Source of the DNA: Cristatella mucedo
Taxonomy: Eukaryota; Bryozoa; Phylactolaemata; Cristatellidae
Assembly: GCA_009760855.2 (NCBI GenBank)
Contig: WPIO01000039.1
Span: 2,934,501-2,998,500, forward strand
Direction of reading: 5' to 3'
Length of the DNA: 64,000 bases
Position numbers and translations under genes: made by a program. The notes beneath the pieces are model-generated. The model made no database searches, was not told the DNA's origin, and saw nothing but the letters and a program-made list of their open reading frames with translations. Numbering within the stretch: the first letter of the stretch is position 1; every line of letters starts with the position of its first letter. Shown here piece after piece: positions 38,641 to 49,757 of the stretch.

Positions 38641-40023
38641 CTTTGCTTAATTATAGGAAGCTTCGGCCGTGGAGCTTAACTAAAAATTAACAACTGCACG
38701 GTGTTTACGGCTCAGAAAGGAGACAAACTGAAGTAGCAACGCACCTGCTCGAAGAGGCGTCCAAATAGAGATCTACAGTTTGGCCGCACTCACGCCAACT
38801 ATGGCCGCCTGCTCAACTATTGCTGTAGGCCTGTAATGCTAGTACTATTCATTTCTTTGATTAGCGAGAACTTCCACCATTCTGGCTGGTTTGGAATCAA
38901 CAAGTTCCCTAGTCACATAGGATAATATAGCATGCCAAACCATTGAAAGTTGCCCATATTTTGGCCGGTGATTTGATTTTACTGTCTAAAGCTCGTAGGA
39001 GCTGGCTTGCTCAGTAGCAACCACAGAGCATGATATGGCCTCTGTGATGGTTACAGTGCTCAACCACCGGGAGAACTGTAGCAGACACAATGACGTGTTT
39101 CTCCGGGCGCTTGTAGAGCACAGCTACTCATCGCCAGAATTCTTGTCTTTTATAGATTAATTTGTGAGTGTCACTTAATCTTATAAAACTAACTGATGGC
39201 AAAGCAGAGCTAATTTTTATAGATAGGCCTAAACCATCTTCCTAAGTCTACTCCTGACAAATATACTGAAGGTGGCTCCATAAACGTGCCTTCGGAATTT
39301 TCCTGAAATGTTGAAATAATGTTCTACCGAGCCATCAAATTCAAAATATTAACTCAATCTACTGCATAACAAAGTTGTCGCTTACTTCAATATTACATTT
39401 TTTCGTAGCTGGGCCGGCTGCCCACGAACTTGTTTCAGATATGGCAAACCCACTTGAGCTGGGTGCCTGACTTATAGAAAAACGCGGACGTACTCTAATT
39501 AATCCACCCCGCATTGCTGGCCCCGAATCTTCACTTGCTTTTGGTCGAGAAACAAACTCAGTTCAAGACACCTCTTGCGGTCTATCAAATGCACGGGGGT
39601 TCTTCCCTGCCTGGTGGCCCCGAGTCAGAACCACCAACCTGCAGCTCCTGATGAGTCCAACAGACCAGCTCTTCCGGTCAGCCACCTCAAGACGGCGTAA
39701 GATTAAGTTTCGCATCCCTGGGCTCTGAAATTCCTTATGAAAAGTATTCAGCGGACAAGGTCCATTCTAGCCTTCTTCAAGACGTGCCATTTTAGGGATG
39801 CTTGTACAGCTAGTAAATAGGAAGTGGTCCTGCGAGGCGGAGGTAGGAAGGGTGAGGCCCACCAAAGAATGGGACTCGCTAAACACTTCACAAAGGCAAA
39901 CTCGTTACAAGCGTAGCGGCGTAAAAAGCTCAGCTTTGCGGCTCATTAACTGGCAGACCCATACCAGAATAGACAGCCACGGGAAGATTTTCTTCCTATA
40001 GACAATCCAGATTTGAAATTGGC
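38641..40023. other. Intergenic, possible LINE remnant
   Basis: 39600-39760 on the plus strand (FRIPGL then NSL) weakly resembles the C-terminal motif of LINEs; otherwise nothing seen. Confidence 0.3.
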
Positions 40024-40024
40024 C

Positions 40025-40055
<31 letters not shown>

Positions 40056-40069
40056 ATATATATATATAT
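40024..40069. repeat. (TA)n microsatellite with ATGT interruption
   Basis: TA repeat interrupted by TGTATGTA. Confidence 0.95.
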
Positions 40070-40499
40070 GATTTAATTATGTATACATATAATTTTGAAC
40101 GTACGTACGTAATAACTTCCATACATAGGAGTCAAAGCTGATTCACTAGCTTGCGAGGACCCACTGAACGAGAGCCCGCGAAACTTGCCTACATAACTGT
40201 AAATAAGAAAATCCACTGCCGTCATTTTAATTGAAAATTGAACTAATATAAATAGTATTTTAAAGTAAGACTTGCGTTCCGCAATCAGAAGCCAATATTG
40301 ATTCGCTAGCCCGCAGTGACCAATGGGAAAAGAGCCCACTTGAATTTTAATGTGAGTAGCAAACTGAACTCTCATAATTGAACAGTAAATTTATTGGTTG
40401 CAGACCATATTGAGAAATTACCAATAGTGAGAACGTACCAAAATTTGATGCCAATTGATCCGGAATAAAAGAAAGCAAAACGTGCGTAGTGTAATGTAT

Positions 40500-41505
40500 C
40501 TCCATATGTACATCCGCACATGGATGGCAGCAAATTTTCTAAAACTAGACGACGATTAAACTAACTTACTAGTTATGGGCAAACCCAGTGTGATTCAGAG
40601 ATTGGAAAGGCGAACGCTCAAAATTGGCTCTGCCAGCATATTTCCTGTTAAATCAGCTCGAAATCTAGGTGTCATGTTCCAAAGTGACCTCTCGTTAGAC
40701 GACCACATCAGCTCCACAGTCAAATCTGCCTACTTTCAGCTACAAAACATTGCTAAAATTCGGGCTTGTTTAGATAAGGGTACCACCTCTAAGTTGGTCC
40801 ATGCATTCATGATATCCCGTCTTGACTTCTGTAACTCACTGCTTGCTGGCCTACCGGCATGTGCAATCAGGCGACTACAGCTGGTGCAATACGCCGCAGC
40901 TAGGCTTGTCTGTCGCGAGCGTCGCACTTACCACATCACACCACTTCTCGCTGACCTGCACTGGCTTCCTGTCAAGCAACGAATTGACTTCAAGGTTTTG
41001 TCGCTCACTTTTAGGTGACTTCATTCTTTGGCTCCAGCCTATCTCTCAGATCTACTCCCCCACCAGGCCAAACATCGTACCACCCGCTTTTCGGAATCCA
41101 GCAGTTTACCAATACCTCGTACAAACCTCAAATCCTTCGGAGACCGTGCATATAGTTCCAAGCTCCCAAAGCCTGGAACTCACTCCCGACTTACGTCAGA
41201 ACATCCCCTGACTTGACCACATTAAAAAGAACTTAAAAACACACTTATTTAGGACAGCATTTAGTGGGTCCCTGAGATTCGTCCTTGATGTGCTTATGCT
41301 TGCTGACTCTGTGCATGGTGCCACTAGCCACATTTGCATGCTGACCCTGTGCATGTCACCCCTAACCATGTTATTCATGTTGTCTATCAAGCATGATATT
41401 ACTCACGATTCAATTGCATTTCCCTTTGCAGCAAACGTAAAGCACCTAGAAAGAGATTGAGTTATCTGAGGGCGCTTTATCAAGTGCATTATTATTATTA
41501 TTAAA
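40500..41505 (+). mobile_element. CR1/L2-group LINE, 3' part
   Basis: A 5'-truncated copy of the same family. It begins at IRTWMAANFLKLDDD, followed by a nearly open stretch (LVQYAAARLVCRERR, LLADLHWLPVKQRIDFK), then the noncoding tail ending GCGCTTTATCAAGTGC and (ATT)n. It is one of the better preserved 3' halves. It lies intergenic between the two genes. Confidence 0.9.
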
Positions 41506-42015
41506 TGTAACTCCACAAAGCACCAAAGATCAAGTGGGTTCTACGCAGGCGAGCTTCCTAGAGAGAATTAAAAGCCCTAGCGGCTTTTGGTTTTGGCAGA
41601 AACGAGAAAACGGGCAAAAGAGAAAGCTGCTCAGCGGCGCCCCACCGTGGCTCAACAAAGCTACGATTTTCATTGCACTCAACAAAGAGTGTGAAGAGGC
41701 CATGGAGATCGTGTTGGTAAAGAAGCTTAACGAATACCGCGCGAAGATAAATTCAACTCTAGCAATGTCGTTATAGAGACATAAATTAGGTTTACGTTGG
41801 CTTGATAATAAAATCAATAGAAACTATTTCGAAATGTTTTTATAGTTGCTCCTTTAAAGATGCTGCCACATTTAGGAAGAGCTGCAAGATTTCCCTCAGT
41901 AGGCCGGCTACCAGCTAGGTCAGCGGACACTCAGGTCCACTTTCCTAAATAAAGTTAGAGTTGTCCATGATTTTGAAAGATATACGCTAATCTTAAATAA
42001 GTCAGGCTACATAAT
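41506..42015. other. Segment between two LINE tails
   Basis: 510 bases with an 80-codon open frame (41534-41776) of no known family, enclosed by two nearly identical LINE tails. Confidence 0.4.
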
Positions 42016-42125
42016 GGCATATCCCTTTGCAGCAAATGTAAAGCCCCTAGAGAGAGATTGAGTTATCTGAGGGCGCTTTATCAAGTGCATTATTATTATT
42101 ATCTATATTATTATCTATTATTATT
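42016..42125 (+). mobile_element. LINE tail only (extreme 5' truncation)
   Basis: About 90 bases of the LINE 3' end (GCAAATGTAAAGCCCCTAGA to the (ATT)n tail) without coding part. It lies 500 bases after the tail of the copy ending at 41505. Confidence 0.85.
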
Positions 42126-42534
42126 ATATCGCGAAGCTCACAAGCTTGGCTATCGCCGATTATTTGATAATCGGTCTTCATCAAGTTTAAGTCAGCAGCC
42201 AGGCTCAAAGGTCGTCTCAGCGCGGGGGCATTGCATTGCATCCCCCTTTAAAAAACCCGTTCCCCCGACGCTCTGGCCCTCATAGCTTGTACGCGCCCTA
42301 GTGCCTTGGATAGTCACATGAACTTTTTCGCCGCCTGTCATGCCGATTCCAAACCAAAATCAGCATTGCTGCCGACTGCATAAGCTTTTTGCCTTCTAAA
42401 AGCAATAATAATAACAAATGCGAACGCCAGGCTGCAGAGCTCGAGAATAGTATACTACGATTTTAAGGACAGCGGGGTTTGAATACAGGAGAATAGAAGC
42501 GTACGAGTGACGATTAAAAGAAAAAAAAATTAAT

Positions 42535-42647
42535 TCATTTGTATAGCGCCCCAAGAGAACTAAATCTCTATTCAGGCGCTTCACATATGCCTCAGGGCTC
42601 GAGCCCACGACCTCATCCAGACCTTAGTCGGGGCGAGCACATTAACG
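42535..42647 (-). mobile_element. SINE-A copy
   Basis: Minus-strand copy: TATAGCGCCCCAAGAGAACT, GGGCTCGAGCCCACGACCTC, GGGGCGAGCAC. The box A end is incomplete. Confidence 0.8.
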
Positions 42648-43119
42648 ATGACAGGGACCTGCGGCTGTTGGCAGTGGGCATTGGGGCACCTCAGATAAAG
42701 CAGGGCACTCCGTCATGTGGCCAGATGCGCGCGTGAGCGGTAAGAATCGTAATGCAATGTAATGTATCTCCGTCTGTAACTTCAAAAAGTCATAAAGACC
42801 ATGTGGGTGTTAACCGTCACAAATAAGTCGTCCTACCGAATCTCCAGCTTGACACGTGCGACATCGTGTAAAGCAGCTAGTTTCGTTATACAGTATCTTA
42901 CCTTGTAGTACCACATGCAATTTCGCGGACGTATTGACTTTGCAAAGGTCATGGAACAACCCGCGATCTTATTTAGAGCGACGATGCCTTTTACTGAGCT
43001 CGTCCCTGGTGACACTGGACATTTTCAGAGCGCATTCTTCAAGTTTAGTGTGGGGGCACTCCTTGGAGCGAAAAAAATTCACCCCCAAGAAATACCCCGA
43101 CTGCGAATCGCCTTCAGTT

Positions 43120-43602
43120 TTAGTCTCTACATTTGCACAAACTATCTTTCGGTATTTCTTGCGGTAGCCGTCGCCGATCGAGTTCCACTGGCGGAGGGAT
43201 TTTCCGAGAGATCGCCGACCGTCGACTGTGGTGACGCATATCTATCAAAAGTGTGATTTCTCCCTTATGGACATAGCGCCCATTGCTCAATGTCAACATG
43301 GTGGCCAGCAGCCCTAAATCATTAACCCGACCGACGCCGTAGCACATAACTGGACGGTGGTCCACCCCGCCATTGTGATGGCACGTAGGACGGGAGAGTT
43401 TGCTAGAGGCTGTAGAAACGGGAAATCGTGCCGCCCGCAGGACTTGAGTCCAGGAAAGCGTGGCCGCTGGAGCGCGCCAATGAAGGCGATAGTTATCAAA
43501 CCAACTGAGTAGTTTAGCGAGGCCCGCGAACTGGGCCAGACATGACGCTCGCATCGAGCCGTTGCACATGGAAGACGCATCGGAGTTAATGAAAACAATC
43601 AT
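43120..43602 (-). CDS. Unrecognised ORF divergent from CHMP2B
   Basis: This ATG-started 160-codon ORF begins 145 bases upstream of the CHMP2B start codon on the opposite strand. A 113-codon plus-strand ORF (42915-43256) overlaps it. I recognise no domain, and both could be chance ORFs in GC-rich promoter-proximal DNA. A short divergent gene sharing the CHMP2B promoter is possible. Confidence 0.15.
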   Translation of the reverse strand: MIVFINSDASSMCNGSMRASCLAQFAGLAKLLSWFDNYRLHWRAPAATLSWTQVLRAARFPVSTASSKLSRPTCHHNGGVDHRPVMCYGVGRVNDLGLLATMLTLSNGRYVHKGEITLLIDMRHHSRRSAISRKIPPPVELDRRRLPQEIPKDSLCKCRD

Positions 43603-43747
43603 GGATGCCTGAGACCGCTCTCTCGTCAGAGAAGGTGTAAATCATTGTGATTAATGACCACACTTCCGGGAAGTTGTTGGTCATATGAGCTACCTGTCTG
43701 GAAAGGACTGCTCGCGCGCAGCTCTGCTATAACAATCGCTTTGAGCG

Positions 43748-43781
43748 ATGTCCCTGTTTGGAAAGAAACCGGATGTGAAAG
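43748..43781 (+). CDS. CHMP2B: CHMP2B exon 1 (coding part)
   Basis: It encodes MSLFGKKPDVK plus the first base of a Glu codon (phase 1). The donor reads AAAG|GCAAGT, a GC donor with otherwise ideal consensus. A GT lies 4 bases further on (GGCAA|GTACTA), but using it puts exon 2 out of frame, so the GC donor is the one that restores the reading frame. The 5' UTR and transcription start were not identified; no convincing TATA box is seen just upstream. Confidence 0.93.
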
Positions 43782-46700
43782 GCAAGTACTAATTTTCTCA
43801 TGGAGCTGGTCAGACTTCTCAAGCGCCCTTTAGTTTTAGGTTACATTCCCCTAGCTTGTGTCGCGCCGTTCTACGCGTAGTCAGTTCTTCCGCACGGCGT
43901 GAGCTGTGGCCTTTTCCCCACGCGCTGCATTTACTTGTAGAACAGATAAGGGCTCAAGATCGGGATTTACGCAAAACGCAACGAGAACTTGAGAGGGACC
44001 GAACGGCTTTGGAAAGACAGGAGAAACAGCTCGTAAGGTTCTAGCCATGGGTACGCTGGATTAAGGTTGTACTGGTATTAGGGTTGTGCATCACATTACC
44101 AGTAATCGGGAAGATTTCCTTAGTGATCAATGTACATTAAATGTACGGTTGCGTCTTTGGACTAATATTCAAGTTGAAGGAACATAGCTGCGTAGGCCGT
44201 GGTACCTTGGGGGCTATCAGCTCTCAGCACTTGTGTAACTTAAAGTGGTGCTTTGAAAGCTTAGGCCTCCCATAGCGTTCATTCAATTTCAACGTAATAG
44301 AAATTAATTATAGCTTGGTTATGTTGTCATTCCTATAGCTCCAGTGATCCGACGTTACCGAAACCGGCGGTTTTTCTTGCCGACCAAGGGGCGTAGTAAC
44401 GCTGAGGCTGTGCACATTTTGCTTGGAATTGAACAAGTTTGACAATACTCTATAATTGGATGTACCTGTGATCCTTCCAAGCATTCTCTTTGTCCTTACT
44501 TCTTATTGCTGCAACGCGACTGCAGCACCTCTCATGTCGTTTTCGTTTGCAAATAGAAGTTTTCAGCACGGGTAATTTGTATACATGAAAGCGACGAGGC
44601 TTAAATTAACGGTCTGTCTGGTTTAGATCACCATCAGAGCCTTGTGTGCAAGAAGGGATGGATACGATAATAAAATTAAACTATTTTGGCAGTTTTACCG
44701 GGGGATAATTTGAGTGCTTGGGTAGTTGCGAGTCTCGAAAGTTTGTTTAAGCAACTAATTCATGGCTATCACTATCCACGTGACTTCAGTTGTCGAGTTA
44801 CTCACTCACTTCTTTGTGGGAGGGATGCTTATAGCTGGGTATTATCTTCACTAGTGTAAAGGTAGTACTGCCAAGAGTGAATCGTGTTTAGGACAGAGGG
44901 AAATCTAAAAGACTGCAAGAAGACGTGGTCACTACAAACACTGGTCCGCTCGTAGTCCAGTTCAATGATTAGCTCAAGACCGGCACAATGCTTTCCTAAG
45001 ACATAGGAATTAAGCCTGATGGATGGATGTTGGAGTCGCATGGGGATTCTTAGATGACCAACCATTTGTGTTGACCCGGCCTAGCTGATAAGCCAAACTT
45101 TTCAGCCATATTTTTCTGATCTGTAGCTCGAGTTGGCCATCTGGGAGAGCACCGCTGCCAAAACAATCTTGCTTGCTTGAATCAGGTTTGGCTGGGTTGT
45201 AAATGCAGAAACGATTTATGTGAAGTTAGCAAGCAATGGAAAGAAACAATCAGCGAGAGCGAGGCCGTAGATAATCTGTCGAGTAGATAATCAGTCAATT
45301 CGGTTGGCCAGATGCTGCCGGGGTCATTGTAAAACTTGCTTGCTGAACGGCGCTGAGACATGTCTGGCTCTCTTCGGTCGCTAGGTCACAGGGTGTCGCC
45401 ACTTATTTTATGTGTCTTTCCTGTGTCTAAAGTGTCTCGGTTTGCTTGCTTTTGGGTGATGCTGCATGCTGTCCATGCAGTAGCACTGAGCACAGTATTG
45501 CTGCTTGCACTTATACAGTAGTTTTTTTTGCAGGTTTTAAATGAATGAGCCAAGCAAGCATGCTGCTGCTCGTCAGTGTCGTGTGGAGCTCGTGTTCATG
45601 GGCTGGCAGTCACCTGGCCTCTCCCAGGGCATGCCATGCATGAGAAATCATTTTTGCAGGAACAACAGATAAAGCAGGCAGCTCAGCGTGGAGACCGCCA
45701 ATCTGCCACCATACTGGCCAAGCAGCTGGTGCAGCTGCGAAAGCAGAAGTCGAAGTCCTTTGCTGTTTCCTCAAAAGTCCAGTCTATAGGCAATCAAACC
45801 AAGGTGAGCTGGCCGATTGCTAGCCGTCGGCCCCTCCCATCTCCCCCTGTACAGTGCTGTAGACCTGGCCCACCAAGCTGAAGTAAATGGAATTTGGAAA
45901 CTTGGACCTTTCTTTGCCGTTTTGAAACTTTTCCGAGTATCAAAACTCGCAGCATGTCCTTCTCTGCACATCGTCATTATGCCTTATTTCGGCCTGCTTA
46001 CAGCAGACGTCATAATAGATTTTCGGGTGAAAGAAAATCAATTGCGTAGACTTCTAATTAACGAAAATTAATTATGTAGTCTCTCATCATCTAGCATCGT
46101 TAGTGTCTGCAGTGTTCTAGCTAGTGGAGCTCTGTTACTTCTTTTGAGGAAAGAGAGGAGTGAAGAATGTGCTAGCGCTGTCGTTGAACTAAAGCCAGCC
46201 CACAACCGTGGCAGACTTTTCAAGCACTCGGCGCTTCCAGCAGACCTCGAAATGAACTATTCAGACATTAAAATGTACATGACGTTTCCATTTGACTTCA
46301 ATTGTTATGCCGTTTGTATTTTACCACTGCTGTTTTGGAATATTGAACCAACGTGGTCCTGAGCTGAGCTTCAGTCGGAGAGAGCACAAAGTTATAGGCT
46401 GGATGCTCGTTTTACCTTCTTTGTCATGTTCAAGGGCCCCTTTCTATTGGAGGAGTTTATGCAACAGTTGCTGCTCGGTGCCCGATGCCTTCCCTATCTT
46501 GACTCGATACTCGTGTCGAAGCATCCGTGTTCACTAACTCGGATGCTTAGCACGCTACTGGTAATTAGGTTGGGCATAATTGATTGTACTCGAGGAATTA
46601 TTTATTAACCTCGGCTGAACAACTATGCTGAACAACTATGTGCGAGTCCTGATGCAAGCAGGATTACTTTTGGCTAGTGGGCATTTATATTGCTAATATA

Positions 46701-49700
46701 GGTGATGCAAATACTTTATCAGTCTGGTTAGGGATTTTCTGGTCTGCACTGTGGAGATCACCTAATCATGCAATTATTTTGCAATCGTGCCGGGAACATA
46801 TGTGCAGAATCCAATCGTGTACCATGCCCATTGCTGTCATCCTCCTCACCTCTCCAACACACCTGTTGCATAGGGAAATTACTGTCAAATCTCAGCTTAT
46901 AGGCACTAGATACAGTGTCAGCAGAGACAGCTGGCTGCCTAACCTCCTATCACAAAGTAGCAACTATGGACCGGTAATGGTGAAGCAGTATAGACAGATA
47001 TGAAGCAGCAGATCGAATCGGTAAGGGTGATGCAGCAGTTAGAGTTGACAGTTGTGAAGTAACATGTCAAATCTCAGCGGTGAGGTAGCATCGAATTGGC
47101 AGCGGTGAAACAGCATAAATTGCAATCTTAATCTTAGCTGTGGAGGTTATTTCCGTGGTGACAGTTGAAGCTATCAGATTCTCTCTTCCACATTAAGCAT
47201 CGGCAATTTTGTGGAGTCCGTTCAGTATGGCTCTAGTTGTTGACGTTTGATGCCGGCTTGCATCTTGCACTTATCACCTGAGGACTGGCTCGTGGCATCA
47301 GCTTTCGTGCATCTGTTTCATTGGCTCTGTTGTGTGAATTCTGAATTGCAGTCGATCGTAGAATCGCAAAACTTGTTAATGCTGACTGTTGCCACTCGTT
47401 AATGATGATGTGGCTAGCTTTTGCTGAGGATATGTGTCACAGTAGACCTTTAGCTTGTGTTTCTGTGGCAGCTGTAGGTTTTTGCTTGTTGGTTTTTTGG
47501 TGCGCAGCCTACCTGTTCTGCTTGCCAGATGTCTGGTGTTTAAAGTCCGACTGTTTCTTCGTTTAGGTTATGCATTCAAATATGAAGATGGCTCAAGCAA
47601 TGGGATCTACAACAAAGGTACTATAACATTTGCTTTAACATGAACGTGCATGCTACCGGTAGCACCTGATCATGCCACTTCGTTTATTCAGCCTTTGACT
47701 ATTATATGCTATATCTGTCGTTACGGCCGTGTACTGCTACTGGCTGGTAGACTCGTTCGTTGTTTTGAAGTTACGAGTACTGCTCAGAGTCGACACTCAA
47801 CTGGTAAAAGGTTGTACACATGATTTTTGACTTCCATGTATAATGGCACTGATTCTTCATTGATTTTTGCTACAAATTCAGCTTCATCCTTGCTATCATT
47901 GGACAGCTCTTTATTATTTTTTTATATAGAGCCGTAATGGCTCACTAGGTTAGGCGGTGGCTTTTCACGACCTCGGCCCCGAGGTCGTGGGTTCGAATCC
48001 TGCGGTGGGCGATCCTTTATCGCCACCGCTAGCGGTGGTGATAGCCGCAAAGGCTATTCTGTCGCTATACAATAAGAAGCTGTTAAATCAGCTAGCTTTT
48101 TTTATTGGGCTCAACTACTGACTGAACTAGATGTTTTCAGAGATAAGAAAGCATGGACAAGTGTCAGCATTTGTGTGAAACAATTGCCTGAATGTCGGGA
48201 AACTACTTAGAAGTGCATGTGGAGCTCACGAGTTCAAGAGAATCTTTATCAACAAAGCTAGAACAAAACCAAGGTGGGAGGAATATCTCCTTCACTCTGC
48301 TTCAATGTCAGTATTGAATGTCGAGCTGTCGCTGATATGTGCTACTTTTGATTCCTTGAGGTCGGACTCAGAAGTCCATGAGCCTTGTGGTCATAGATCG
48401 TGCTCATCCATCGTGTAGTGGCTGTAGCAACTCGACCTTCAGCCTTAGCTAAGTATTGCTCATGGTCTGTATTTTGTGAAGGTCTGTTAAGTCCAAGATT
48501 TGAATGTTTGTTTCAAAGGTGTTGGTGGTTTGTTGGGCCTATAGTTTTCCAAATAAAGAGTCTGATAATTGATGCTTCGAACATCTTTATTGACAGTCAC
48601 GTGTAGGCCTGTCAAAACTTAGTGGGTTCCCAATTCGCCATGAAATGATCACCAGCAAATCCATCAAGTACGTGTTGCTATGGCATTTTTCCTATGCTGT
48701 TATAATTGGCTGCCTTCTGCTGTTTAGAGATCTAACGTTTGCTGCAGCCTCTACGTGGTAGCATGAATAAGTCGTATCTTAGTCACAGACGTGTCATCCA
48801 TTTCACTGCAAACAATTCTCTTCATTGCATGGTGATGTTTAGGTGATGACTACGATGAACAAAGTAATGGATCCTCAAAAAACAATGCAGACGATGCAGG
48901 CATTCGAGCGTGAAAGTGCCAAAATGGGCATGACAGAAGATATGAGTGAGTCTTTGAGCAGCTCTTTTGGCTTGTCATCGAAGATTTTTGAAGACAGCTT
49001 GCATCTTTTGTTGCTGCTGTTGCATGCTGTGTAGTTACTAACAGCTAAGGTGAGGCTGATTACTTGTGCTATGTAACTGGTTTGTTTTTCTATGCGATCT
49101 GTTTTGCCATATGTAAAGTTTTTGGCTGATCCTATGCTACAGCATAGGAATAGTGTGCCTATGCATGTGTGTCTGTGTGAGCATGCTTCCATGTGTGTGT
49201 GTCTGTGTGAGCGTGCTTCTATATGTCTGTGTGTGTGTGTGCGCGCGCGTGCACACGCGCTCAGGTCCCTTTATTCATTGGCTCCAGCCTACCTATCAGA
49301 TCTCCTCCCCTATCAGGCTAAGCATCGTGCCACCTGCTTTTTGGAATCTAACTGTTTAACTGTACCTCGTACAAACCTCAAATCCTTTGGAGACCGTGCC
49401 TTTAGTTCATATGCTCCCAAAGCGTGGGGCTCACTCCCGACTTCCGTCACGACATATACATATTTGTGACAGCAATTAGTGGGTCCCGGTGATTCGTCCT
49501 TCATGTGCTTATGTGTGCTGACACTGTTGCATTCTGCCACTAACCACACTTGCACGCTGACTCTGGGCATATCACCCCTAACCACGTTGTTCTTGTTGTT
49601 TATTGAGCATGCTACCACTAATCATTCGATCGTGCTTCCTTTGCAGTAATTGTAAAGCGCCTAGAAAGAGATTGAGTTTTTTGAGGGTGCTTTATCAAAT

Positions 49701-49719
49701 TCATAATTATTATTATTAT

Positions 49720-49757
<38 letters not shown>

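Noticed and set aside
43781-43790. Canonical GT donor (GGCAA|GTACTA) for CHMP2B exon 1
   Set aside because: It gives phase 2 and puts exon 2 out of frame; the GC donor keeps the conserved frame.
47930-48104. Functional tRNA gene (box A and box B present)
   Set aside because: The head is followed by a shared 100-bp body and T-run, is multicopy, and lacks a clean tRNA 3' end; it is a SINE.
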